64,000 nucleotides of DNA from contig NZ_BSTD01000001.1 of NCBI RefSeq assembly GCF_030269325.1, positions 1,628,681 to 1,692,680 of the forward strand, written 5' to 3'. Below the pieces are notes generated by a model that was not told where the DNA came from, did no database searches, and worked only from the letters and a program-made list of their open reading frames with translations. Shown here piece by piece: positions 34,024 through 41,290 of the stretch. Positions within the stretch are counted from its first letter, which is position 1. Each line of letters begins with the position of its first letter. This DNA comes from Amycolatopsis sp. NBRC 101858. GTDB taxonomy: Bacteria > Actinomycetota > Actinomycetes > Mycobacteriales > Pseudonocardiaceae. Position numbers and translations under genes: made by a program.

Positions 34024-34162
34024 TCCGGGGACTCTGCCGTGAGCGCACCCCGCACACAACCCTCGACGTTCCGTCCAGTGGACCTCTCGCCAGTCAACCT
34101 CTTGCTCGCGAGATAAATTGAGCGTACGTTCGAGGACACCACCAGGAAGGGACGTGAGGGAC
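34024..34162. promoter_or_regulatory. Divergent meta-cleavage/VOC promoter with shared 14-mer
   Basis: 139-bp spacer. TCTTGCTCGCGAGA (34100-34113) is the exact inverse of the 14-mer at 13253-13266. It is followed by an AT-rich TAAATT. Proposed site for the MarR regulator encoded at 13302. Confidence 0.5.
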
Positions 34163-34666
34163 ATGGCACCGACCCAGGCCGAGGTCGCCAAGCTCGCCGA
34201 GATCCGCGACGAGCTGCGCGAGCGCCACCTGCACCCGGCCGCGGAACGCCCGGAGACGAACGGGCGCGGCATCCACCACACCGCGCTGATCTCCAGCGAC
34301 GTCGAGCGGACCATCGGGTTCTACCAGGACATCCTGGGCTTCCCGCTCACCGAGCTGATCGAGAACCGCGACTACCCCGGCTCCAGCCACTTCTTCTTCG
34401 ACGTCGGCAACGGCAACGCCGTCGCCTTCTTCGACCTGCCCGGTCTGGACCTCGGCCCGTACGCGGAAGTCCTCGGTGGACTGCACCACCTGGCCCTGTC
34501 CGTCACGCCCGATCGGTGGAGCGCGATCAAGGACAAGCTCGACGAAGCCGGCGTGCAGTACCTGCTGGAGAGCAAGACCTCCATCTACCTGTCCGATCCG
34601 GACGGTGCCCGCGTCGAGCTGATCTCCGACCCGCTCGGGGAGATGTACGGCGAGAAGATCGGCTGA
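34163..34666 (+). CDS. VOC family protein, possible extradiol-type enzyme
   Basis: 167-aa protein with one VOC domain after a 35-residue helical lead. Conserved: RGIHHTALISSDVERTIGFY, DILGFPLTELIENRDYPGSS, GLHHLALSV and YLSDPDGARVELISDP, which supply His, His and Glu for a divalent metal. ATG 34163 follows GAGGGAC. Its position divergent from two meta-cleavage enzymes suggests work on the same aromatic route, for example ring fission or isomerisation; unproven. Confidence 0.85.
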   Translation: MAPTQAEVAKLAEIRDELRERHLHPAAERPETNGRGIHHTALISSDVERTIGFYQDILGFPLTELIENRDYPGSSHFFFDVGNGNAVAFFDLPGLDLGPYAEVLGGLHHLALSVTPDRWSAIKDKLDEAGVQYLLESKTSIYLSDPDGARVELISDPLGEMYGEKIG

Positions 34667-34722
34667 AAACGTGTTCCGGGCGCCGCGTGCCGCATACCCT
34701 GTGCGCGACGCCTGGAGGTCCG

Positions 34723-35295
34723 ATGTCCGACTGGTCCCTCTCCCGCGCGAAGGCGCGGCTCGAGCACCGCGAGCTGCTCGACGAGCTCAGCGCGCGCACC
34801 CGGTTCGAAGTGCGGCTCCACCTGAACGAGCCGGCGACGAACGGCGCCTACGACGAGCTCACGAGCATCTTCGCGATCGGGCACGGCGAGTGCGCCGCGC
34901 TGCTGGCCCACCACCGCCTGCTGCCGTGGTGGGAACGCTCACTGCTGTTCCGGTACGCGCGGCGGCTGCACGGCAAGGCGATCCTCCGCAGTGTCGGCGT
35001 CGTCCCCGCCGAGGTCGCGCCGCAGGCCGCCCGCGCGTTCGGCGCCGAGATCGCCGAGCTCGCCCCCGACTCCGGGGACACCGGCGCGAAGTACGACCTC
35101 CAGGGCCGCGGCCTGCTGACGGTGTTCCGCATCGCCGTCGGCGCCAAGGGCGAGGTGTGGCCGGACCGCCACGAGGTCACGACGACGTCCGCCCGCAACA
35201 TCCTGACGTGTGCCGCGACCTTCGCCCGCCGCAAGCCGTGGCACGTGATCTGGCCCGTGTACCGCGTCCGCGGCCTGCGGCTCTGGAAGCTTTGA
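34723..35295 (+). CDS. Conserved hypothetical protein, 190 aa
   Basis: Family not recognised. Start MSDWSLSRAKARLEHRELLD has GGAGG 4-5 nt upstream (34714-34718). The protein is soluble, mixed alpha/beta, rich in Arg and Trp, with a conserved-looking YDLQGRGLLTVFRIAVGAKG in the second half and a basic C-terminus RKPWHVIWPVYRVRGLRLWKL. No signal peptide or membrane helix. Codon usage is typical for the window, so it is a real gene. The CoA-binding gene follows after 23 bp. Confidence 0.75.
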   Translation: MSDWSLSRAKARLEHRELLDELSARTRFEVRLHLNEPATNGAYDELTSIFAIGHGECAALLAHHRLLPWWERSLLFRYARRLHGKAILRSVGVVPAEVAPQAARAFGAEIAELAPDSGDTGAKYDLQGRGLLTVFRIAVGAKGEVWPDRHEVTTTSARNILTCAATFARRKPWHVIWPVYRVRGLRLWKL

Positions 35296-35318
35296 CGCCC
35301 GCCGCGCGTTCCACCGGT

Positions 35319-35720
35319 ATGAAGGCAGAAGAGATCCTGGCGGACGCGAAGACCATCGCGGTCGTCGGCCTGAGCCGCGACCCGGCCAAGGCCGCCCACG
35401 GCGTTCCCGCGGTGCTGCAGGCGCACGGCTTCCGCATCATCCCGGTGCACCCGACCGCGACCGAGCTGCTCGGCGAGAAGGTCTACCGGTCGCTGAAGGA
35501 CATCCCGGAGCCGGTCGACGTCGTGGATGTCTTCCGGCCGTCCCCCGAGGCACCCGGCATCGCCCGCGACGCCGTCGAGATCGGCGCGAAGGCGCTGTGG
35601 CTGCAGCAGGGCATCGTCTCCGCCGAAGCGCGCCGCATCGCCGAAGAAGGCGGCCTCGAGTACGTCGAGAACCGCTGCACCGCCGTCGTCCGCGCGACGG
35701 CCGCGATCTCGAAGAACTAG
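35319..35720 (+). CDS. CoA-binding domain protein
   Basis: 133-aa Rossmann-fold CoA-binding protein (YccU-like): TIAVVGLSRDPAKAAHGVPA nucleotide loop, IIPVHPTATELLGEKVYRSL, VDVVDVFRPSPEAPGIARDA and GAKALWLQQGIVSAEARRIA, all family features. Function of the family is undefined. The stop lies inside a 12-bp sequence (AGAACTAGGCGG) that recurs 79 bp on, at the stop of the convergent NHL gene. Confidence 0.9.
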   Translation: MKAEEILADAKTIAVVGLSRDPAKAAHGVPAVLQAHGFRIIPVHPTATELLGEKVYRSLKDIPEPVDVVDVFRPSPEAPGIARDAVEIGAKALWLQQGIVSAEARRIAEEGGLEYVENRCTAVVRATAAISKN

Positions 35721-35795
35721 GCGGCCTGGTCTGTGGACCGGCTACTGCATCGGGCCTCCTGGCGACGCGTACCGCCGTGGCTGAGGCACGGAGAA

Positions 35796-36407
35796 CTAGG
35801 CGGACGCTCCGAAGTGGACGATGCGGTGGTTGCCGGTCTCGGCCACCCAGACCCCGCCCAGGCCGTCGTCCGCGACGTCGCGGGGTGAGCTGATCGGCTC
35901 GGTCGTGTCGGGCAGCGCCTCGCCCGTGCGCGTGTCGAACCGCGCGATGCGCCGCTCGCCGGCGTCGTCGACCAGGAGGCGGCCGGCCGGGTCCAGCGCC
36001 ACCGCGCGGGGCAGGCCGAAGCCGCCGAACTCGCGCACGAACCCGCCCCACCACGAGAACTGCACCACGCGGCGGTTGCCGGTGTCGGCGACGTAGACGT
36101 TGCCCGCCGCGTCGACCGCGACCCCTTCCGGTGCCTTGAGCCGCCCGGACAGCACGCGCACGAGCGCGCCGTCGCGGGTGAACGCCTGCACGCGGTCGTT
36201 GCCGGTGTCGGCCACCCACACGCGGCCACGCCCGTCGACGGCGATCCCGGACGGCGTGCGGAACTGGCCCGGCCCCGAGCCGGGCCCGCCGAACGCGCGG
36301 GGCAGCGCCGCGACTTCACTGGTGGCCACGACGCCAGGATCGCCGACCGCGAGCCACGGCGGCCAGTGCCGAAAGGAGTGTTCAGCGACTGTTCCGCCGT
36401 CGCTCAC
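35796..36407 (-). CDS. NHL-repeat protein at the end of the gas vesicle operon
   Basis: About 203 aa, four NHL-type beta-propeller repeats: PSGIAVDGRGRVWVADTGND, PEGVAVDAAGNVYVADTGNR, PRAVALDPAGRLLVDDAGER and PRDVADDGLGGVWVAETGNH. GTG 36407 overlaps the gvpF stop by 4 nt (GTGA), like the rest of the operon; GTGs at 36416 and 36425 are also possible. No signal peptide. Too few blades for a closed six-bladed propeller alone, so it may dimerise. NHL proteins are not standard gas vesicle components; its role here is unknown. Confidence 0.8.
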   Translation of the reverse strand: MSDGGTVAEHSFRHWPPWLAVGDPGVVATSEVAALPRAFGGPGSGPGQFRTPSGIAVDGRGRVWVADTGNDRVQAFTRDGALVRVLSGRLKAPEGVAVDAAGNVYVADTGNRRVVQFSWWGGFVREFGGFGLPRAVALDPAGRLLVDDAGERRIARFDTRTGEALPDTTEPISSPRDVADDGLGGVWVAETGNHRIVHFGASA

Positions 36408-36964
36408 CAGCTCCACCGCGTGCACGTCCGCCGCTCCAGGAAGCTGTACGCGGGCAGCGGCCCGACCCAGTCGGCCTGGACGCCGTCGCCGCGGGCCAGC
36501 CCGGTGACCGCGTCGCGGACGACGAGCAGGTCGCCCATCCCGACCAGGAACGCCCAGCGCTCGTCGGCGGACTCGCCCGCCGGCAGCGACACCGAGTCGC
36601 GGGCGCGTTCGGCGACCTCGCTCAGCAGCACGTCGGAGCGCGCCGCCCGCCACGCCGAGCCGGGTTCGGTGAACCGCAGGCAGACGTGCACCTCGGCCAG
36701 GCCGTCGAGCCGGTCGAGGTCGGCGCGGTAGGTGTCGGCCGCCGGCGCCAATACCTCGTTCCGGACGGCTTCCTCGTCGTCGGCGACGGTGCCGAACCGG
36801 ACCGGCAGCACCGGCCCGCCCTCGACGAGCGCGGACACCACCGCCAGGTGCACCGCCGGATCGGGTTCGGGTTCGCCGACGACCATTGCGAGGTCCTCCC
36901 AGCACACGGTCCGCGGCGCCCGCGGGTGCCCGGCGCGCACGACGCCGTAGAGCTGCAGCGTCAC
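36404..36964 (-). CDS. gvpF: Gas vesicle protein GvpF/GvpL family (short)
   Basis: 186-aa GvpL/F family protein: MTLQLYGVVRAGHP, EDLAMVVGEPEPD, PVLPVRFGTVADDEEAVRNE and a C-terminal VGPLPAYSFLE, the family's ending motif. The family assists assembly of GvpA. GTG start overlaps the gvpA stop (GTGA). It is shorter than the other F/L protein of this cluster (243 aa). Naming F versus L rests on adjacency to gvpA. Confidence 0.88.
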   Translation of the reverse strand: MTLQLYGVVRAGHPRAPRTVCWEDLAMVVGEPEPDPAVHLAVVSALVEGGPVLPVRFGTVADDEEAVRNEVLAPAADTYRADLDRLDGLAEVHVCLRFTEPGSAWRAARSDVLLSEVAERARDSVSLPAGESADERWAFLVGMGDLLVVRDAVTGLARGDGVQADWVGPLPAYSFLERRTCTRWSW

Positions 36965-37278
36965 GGCTGGTCGACCGGGATCGCCGGCTCGACCGGCACG
37001 GCCACCGCGGGCGTGGGCGGCGGAGGCGGGATCAGCCCGGTCGTCTGCCCGAGCCCTTGCGAAATCTGCCCGGGCGCGGGGGTGTTCTGCAGCCGCTGCA
37101 TCGCTTCGAGGTACCGGATGTAGGTGTCGACGCTGGCGATCACGATCCGCGCCTCGATCGCCAGCAGCTCGATCCCGATCACCGACACCCGCACCGAGGC
37201 GTCGATCACGAGTCCCTTGTCGAGCAGGATGTCGAGCGTGTCGGCGAGGCCGCCGCCGGTCTGTCCGGGTCTGGTCAC
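36961..37278 (-). CDS. gvpA: Gas vesicle structural protein GvpA, with proline-rich tail
   Basis: 105-aa member of the GvpA/J family. The core LADTLDILLDKGLVIDASVR and GIELLAIEARIVIASVDTYIRYLEA is close to the canonical shell protein GvpA. It differs by a 35-40-residue C-terminal extension with a PPPPPTP run. GTG start directly abuts the gvpK stop (TAGGTG). It is the sixth gene of the cluster, not the second as in the usual actinobacterial order. Confidence 0.92.
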   Translation of the reverse strand: MTRPGQTGGGLADTLDILLDKGLVIDASVRVSVIGIELLAIEARIVIASVDTYIRYLEAMQRLQNTPAPGQISQGLGQTTGLIPPPPPTPAVAVPVEPAIPVDQP

Positions 37279-37500
37279 CTAGAGCCTTTCGTCGAGGGCC
37301 GCGCGGATCTCGGCGAACCGGAGCTCCAGCGCGATCAGGGCCTGGCCGAGGTCTTCGATCTGGGTTTCGGTGAGGGTTCCGGCGTCGAGCCGCCGGAGGG
37401 CCTGGCGTTCGAGCACTTCGCGGAGGATGTCGAGCACGGTCACCACCAGGTGGCCGAGCCCGCGGCCCGCGTCGGCGGGGATCCGGACGGGCTCGGTCAT
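37279..37500 (-). CDS. gvpK: Gas vesicle protein GvpK
   Basis: 73-aa protein: RGLGHLVVTVLDILREVLER, QALRRLDAGTLTETQIEDLG and QALIALELRFAEIRAAL match GvpK, an accessory assembly protein. ATG start overlaps the gvpS stop (ATGA), and its stop abuts the gvpA GTG. Confidence 0.92.
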   Translation of the reverse strand: MTEPVRIPADAGRGLGHLVVTVLDILREVLERQALRRLDAGTLTETQIEDLGQALIALELRFAEIRAALDERL

Positions 37501-37655
37501 CCGGGTGCCTCCTCGATCCCGAGCAGCAGCAGCCGCAGGTCGAGCCGCACGAGGTCGATGCCGGCGAGCGAGATGATCACGTCGCCGGTCACCACGGCAC
37601 CCCGGTGCACCACCCGGTCGAGCAGGTCGGCGACGGCTTCGGCGGCGTCAGCCAC
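37497..37655 (-). CDS. gvpS: Gas vesicle protein GvpS (small GvpA/J-like)
   Basis: A 52-aa gene filling the gap between gvpL and gvpK. From GTG 37655: VADAAEAVADLLDRVVHRGA, then VVTGDVIISLAGIDLVRLDL and RLLLLGIEEAPG. This is the GvpA-fold core seen in GvpS/GvpM proteins. The start overlaps the gvpL stop by 8 nt and the stop overlaps the gvpK start (ATGA), which fixes both ends. Confidence 0.88.
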   Translation of the reverse strand: MADAAEAVADLLDRVVHRGAVVTGDVIISLAGIDLVRLDLRLLLLGIEEAPG

Positions 37656-38379
37656 CGGCCGCCACGCCCAGCTCGACGTCGGTGAACGAGTACGGCGGCC
37701 ACGGACCGGACGTCTCCACCGTCGCGCCCGCCGTCCGCAGCTCGCGGGCGAACCACTCGAACTCCGCGTGGAACGCCGCCTCCCGGTCCCGCGCGACCAG
37801 GTAGGCCGTGTTGACCAGCACGCCGTGCGGCCGCGCCCGCGCGACGTGGTCGGCGGCGTGCCGGCTCAGCGCCTCTTCGAGCCGCGCGGCCACTTCGACG
37901 ACGTCCTCGCGGCCGCGCTGGATCGCCTTCAGCCGTTCCCGGCGGCGGACGAGGTACTGCGTGCCCGACAGGCCCGCGGGATCCGGGCGGCTGGTCGCGG
38001 CGGGCTCGACGTGCCGCACCCGGACCCCCCACTCCCGGTGGCCCTCGACCTCGTCGAGGCAGTCGCGGGCCTGGTCGTAGGCGACCTCCAGGAGCCGTTT
38101 CACCGAAGCTTCGCCGTCGAGGACCGTGCCGAACCGCAACGGCAGCACGGCCTCGTGACGGAAGACCGCGCGCACGACGGCGTCGTGTTCGCGGGCCAGC
38201 TCGGCGAGCGCGCCGTCCACCGGGTCGAGCGTGTCGATCCGGTCGAAGCGCGCCGGCGACACCTCGGAGACGACCACGCCCAGGTCTCGGTAACCGACGA
38301 GCCGGGGTGCCGGGCCGAGGTCCAGCCCGTCCCGGTTGCGGGTGATCGCGTACGCGCAGAGCCAATCGCGGTTGGTCAC
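37648..38379 (-). CDS. gvpL: Gas vesicle protein GvpL/GvpF family (long)
   Basis: 243-aa GvpL/F protein: LCAYAITRNRDGLDL, GVVVSEVSPARFDRID, VLPLRFGTVLDGEASVKRLL, LVNTAYLVARDREAAFHAEF and the terminal GPWPPYSFTDVEL. GTG start overlaps the gvpJ stop (GTGA). Thought to act with GvpF in nucleating or chaperoning GvpA assembly. Confidence 0.92.
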   Translation of the reverse strand: MTNRDWLCAYAITRNRDGLDLGPAPRLVGYRDLGVVVSEVSPARFDRIDTLDPVDGALAELAREHDAVVRAVFRHEAVLPLRFGTVLDGEASVKRLLEVAYDQARDCLDEVEGHREWGVRVRHVEPAATSRPDPAGLSGTQYLVRRRERLKAIQRGREDVVEVAARLEEALSRHAADHVARARPHGVLVNTAYLVARDREAAFHAEFEWFARELRTAGATVETSGPWPPYSFTDVELGVAAGG

Positions 38380-38678
38380 CGCAGTGCGTCCCTCCTGCCC
38401 GGAACCCGGGCCTCCAGTGCGGCGACGCGCGCCGCCAAGCCGGTTTCTTCCAGCTCTTCACGGGCCGCGTTCGGCGCGAAGAACGGGTCGTTCGTCCACC
38501 AGTCCATCCCCATTTCCCGGGCGGTCTGCGCGGACGCGATGAACAGCCGGATCCGCAGGGTCAGCAATTCGACGTCGACAACGCTGACGCCGATGTCACC
38601 GGCTATCACCACACCCTTGTCGAGCACGCGTTCCAGAATGTCCGCCAATGAATCGGACGAAGCGGCCAATCGTGTCAC
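38376..38678 (-). CDS. gvpJ: Gas vesicle protein GvpJ
   Basis: 100-aa GvpA-fold protein with GTG start. LADILERVLDKGVVIAGDIG, VDVELLTLRIRLFIASAQTA and the GvpJ-typical MGMDWWTNDPFF that distinguishes it from GvpA. The C-terminal part (REELEETGLAARVAALEARV) is a short coiled-coil-like helix. It follows gvpO by 8 bp and overlaps gvpL by 4 nt. GvpJ is a minor shell or tip component. Confidence 0.9.
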   Translation of the reverse strand: MTRLAASSDSLADILERVLDKGVVIAGDIGVSVVDVELLTLRIRLFIASAQTAREMGMDWWTNDPFFAPNAAREELEETGLAARVAALEARVPGRRDALR

Positions 38679-38686
38679 TCTTCCTT

Positions 38687-39016
38687 TCAGGAATCGGTGG
38701 CACCGCGCGTGAACCGCCGGAGCCGCTCGCACGCGGTGAGCTCGCCGCCGGCGTCGAGGTCCACCCGGTAGGTGGCCATCACACTGGTGGAATCCGGGAT
38801 CCGGGCCAGCTCGACGACGTCGACGAGCACGGACCAGCCGCCCTCGGCGCGGGTCCGGAGCCCGGTCACGGCGTGCGGGGTCAGCCCCGTGACCACGCCG
38901 AACTGGGTGGTCGCTTCCCGAATGGCATCGGCGGCACGGAGCCGGGAAACGGATTTCTCGGGGGTCTCTTGAACATTGTTACTGGGGGCAAGGAACGGTT
39001 GCGGCGATTCCGTCAT
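38687..39016 (-). CDS. gvpO: Gas vesicle protein GvpO
   Basis: 109-aa protein starting MTESPQPFLAPSNNV. The GvpO core is AIREATTQFGVVTGLTPHAV, GGWSVLVDVVELARIPDSTS and VMATYRVDLDAGGELTACER followed by LRRFTRG. GvpO is widespread in actinobacterial and haloarchaeal clusters with an accessory or regulatory role. First gene of the operon. The 185-bp upstream region separates it from a two-component system on the same strand. Confidence 0.92.
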   Translation of the reverse strand: MTESPQPFLAPSNNVQETPEKSVSRLRAADAIREATTQFGVVTGLTPHAVTGLRTRAEGGWSVLVDVVELARIPDSTSVMATYRVDLDAGGELTACERLRRFTRGATDS

Positions 39017-39201
39017 CGCTTTCCTCGTCGCGGATGGGTGCCCCACGGTAGCAACGTGCACAACCGTCTGCAGATGCGTTGTGGGACGGTATTTTTCACC
39101 GGTTCGCTGGAACGAGTGGGCTCTCTGCGGCAACTCGCGGGAGCAAATGGCGCAGCCGCGCGACCCCCACCGGAACCAATTTCCCGATTCCGGCCGGAAG
39201 G
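39017..39201 (-). promoter_or_regulatory. gvp operon promoter region with imperfect palindrome
   Basis: 185 bp between the response-regulator stop and gvpO. An imperfect palindrome with outer CAAC/GTTG and a perfect TCTGCAGA core lies at 39061-39081, about 45-65 bp upstream of gvpO. It is a candidate regulator site, possibly for the adjacent OmpR-type regulator. The region 39040-39110 is less GC-rich and should contain the promoter. Confidence 0.45.
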
Positions 39202-39882
39202 TTACGATCGAGTAACGTCTACCAGCCGGTAGCCCACACCCCGGACCGTCTCGATGGTGCGGGTGCCGAACGGCACGTCGATCTTGCGCCGGAGGTAGCC
39301 GATGTAGACCTCGACGACGTTCTCGTCGCCGTCGTAGTGCGCGTCCCAGACGTGGCTCAGGATCTCGTTCTTCGTCAGCGCGGTGCCCGGCCGCCGCAGC
39401 AGGAACTCCAGCAACCCGAACTCGCGCGCGGTCAGCTCGATCCGCTGCTGTCCTCTGTGGACGGTTCGGGCGGACGGGTCGAGCCGCAGGTCGCCCGCCT
39501 CCAGCACGGCGGGGCGCGCCGGGGCCCCGCGGCGCAGCAGCGCCCGCAGCCGGGCGATGAGCACGACGAAGGAGAACGGCTTCGACAGGTAGTCGTCGGC
39601 GCCGAGGTCGAACGCGTCGGCTTCGTCGTACTCCCCGTCCTTCGCGGTGAGCATCAGCACCGGCGTCCAGTTTTCGGCCGCCCGCAAGCGTTTGAGCACC
39701 TCGTAGCCGGACAGCTCGGGCAGCATGATGTCGAGCACGACGACGTCGTACTCCTGCTCGGTGGCCCGCCAGAGCCCCTCGCGGCCGGTGTGCGCGACGT
39801 CGACGGTGAACCCCTCGGCGACCAGGCCGCGCCGCAGCGTCTCCGCGAACTCGCGCTCGTCTTCCACGATCAGCAGGCGCAC
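39202..39882 (-). CDS. OmpR/PhoB-family response regulator
   Basis: 226-aa two-domain regulator. Receiver: VEDE (Asp 8), phospho-acceptor Asp 51 in VVVLDIMLPE, Thr in LMLTAKDG and Lys 101 in YLSKPFSF. DNA-binding winged helix: LTAREFGLLEFLLRRPGTAL, TKNEILSHVWD and EVYIGYLRRKI, then TVRGVGYRL. GTG start overlaps the kinase stop by 1 nt, so it is the kinase's partner. Placed directly upstream of the gvp operon on the same strand, it may control it; inference. Confidence 0.95.
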   Translation of the reverse strand: MRLLIVEDEREFAETLRRGLVAEGFTVDVAHTGREGLWRATEQEYDVVVLDIMLPELSGYEVLKRLRAAENWTPVLMLTAKDGEYDEADAFDLGADDYLSKPFSFVVLIARLRALLRRGAPARPAVLEAGDLRLDPSARTVHRGQQRIELTAREFGLLEFLLRRPGTALTKNEILSHVWDAHYDGDENVVEVYIGYLRRKIDVPFGTRTIETVRGVGYRLVDVTRS

Positions 39883-41270
39883 TACTCCTCCTCCGGCAGT
39901 TCGAGCACCGGCAGCTCGAGCACGAACCGCGCGCCCGGCTCGTCCGACGTGCGGTACGACGCCCGGCCGCCGTGGCGCGCCGCGATGCCCGCGACGATCG
40001 GCAGGCCCAGCCCGGTGCCGCCGTGCCCGCGCTGCCGCGACGCGTCGAGGCGGACGAACCGCTCGAAGATCCGTTCGCGGTCGGCTTCCGCGACGCCCGG
40101 CCCGTCGTCACTCACCTCGACGACGGCGAGGTCGCCGCGCACCGAGCTGGCGACGCGGATGCGCGAGCGCGCGTGCCCGCGGGCGTTGTCGACCAGGTTC
40201 CGCACCGCCCGCCGCAGCTGGGCCTCGCTGCCGCGCACCTTCGCCGGCCCGGCGCGGACCTCGACCTCCAGCGCGCACTCGCCGCGCACCCGCTCGGCCT
40301 CCGCGCGGACGATGTCGTCGAGGTCGACCTCGGTGCGCGACGGCCGATCGGTCGTGTCGTCGGTGCGGGCCAGCATGAGCAGGTCGTCGACGAGCTCGCG
40401 CAGCCGCGCCGTCTCCCGGCCGATCACCGGCACCAGGTCCCCGGTGCTCTCCGGGTGCCGCCCGGAGACGTCGAGCGCGGTGCTGATCGTGGACAGCGGC
40501 GAACGCAGCTCGTGACTGGCGTCGGCGACGAACCGGCGTTGCGCCGCCTGGGCCGACGCGAGCCGGCCGAGCATTTCGTTGAGCGTCACGGCCAGCCGGT
40601 GCACCTCGTCGCCCCCCGGCGGCAGCGGGACGCGGGCCTCGAGGTCGCGCGTCGAGATCTCGGCGACGGTCCGGCGCATCCGCTCCACCGGCCGCAGCGC
40701 CGAGCCGACCGCGCGGTAGACCGCGAACCCGGCGATGGCCAGCAGCGGGATCGAGATCAGCCCGAGCAGCAGCGTCAGCCGCGTCGACGCCTCGGTCACC
40801 GGCTCCAGCGAGCGCGCGGACACCACCGTGTACGGCCCGCCCGGCCCGTTGACCTGCTGCGACACGACGCGGTAGTCGTCGCTGTCGCCGTTGAGCCCGA
40901 GCGGGAGGGTCTCGATGCTCTCCTGCCCGACGGCCGGGCGGGCGGCGGTCAGCGGCGGGTGCCCGACGATCGCCGGGTCGCTCGCGATCGGCACGCCGCG
41001 CGCGTTGAGCACCTGGGTGACGGCCTCGGTGTCGCCGGTGCTGGCGACGTCGGACGCGCTGAGGTCGCGCGCGCCCTCGCGGACGAGCTGGATGGCGACC
41101 TGGCGGCCGGTGCTGCGGGCACTCTCGGTGACGCTGCGGTCGAGCGACTCTTCGAGCAGCACGACGACCACGGCCAGCGCGGCCGCGATGGCCAGCGCGA
41201 GCGCGAAGACGGCCACCACGGTGGTCCGCATCCGGACGCCGGTCGCGGCGATCACGCTGCCCAGTTTCAC
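39882..41270 (-). CDS. Sensor histidine kinase
   Basis: About 462-aa membrane kinase: helix 1 (TVVAVFALALAIAAALAVVV), extracytoplasmic sensor, helix 2 (LLLGLISIPLLAIAGFAVY), HAMP, phosphorylated His in DASHELRSPLST, N-box NLVDNARGHA and G-boxes DDGPGVAE and GTGLGLPIV. Start choice: GTG 41270 is preceded by TACGCT-GCGTTG, a -10 box exactly placed for a leaderless mRNA. A GTG at 41294 overlapping the gatD stop and an ATG at 41231 are alternatives. Forms a unit with the response regulator. Confidence 0.92.
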   Translation of the reverse strand: MKLGSVIAATGVRMRTTVVAVFALALAIAAALAVVVVLLEESLDRSVTESARSTGRQVAIQLVREGARDLSASDVASTGDTEAVTQVLNARGVPIASDPAIVGHPPLTAARPAVGQESIETLPLGLNGDSDDYRVVSQQVNGPGGPYTVVSARSLEPVTEASTRLTLLLGLISIPLLAIAGFAVYRAVGSALRPVERMRRTVAEISTRDLEARVPLPPGGDEVHRLAVTLNEMLGRLASAQAAQRRFVADASHELRSPLSTISTALDVSGRHPESTGDLVPVIGRETARLRELVDDLLMLARTDDTTDRPSRTEVDLDDIVRAEAERVRGECALEVEVRAGPAKVRGSEAQLRRAVRNLVDNARGHARSRIRVASSVRGDLAVVEVSDDGPGVAEADRERIFERFVRLDASRQRGHGGTGLGLPIVAGIAARHGGRASYRTSDEPGARFVLELPVLELPEEE

Positions 41271-41290
41271 CAACGCAGCGTAACCGGCGA

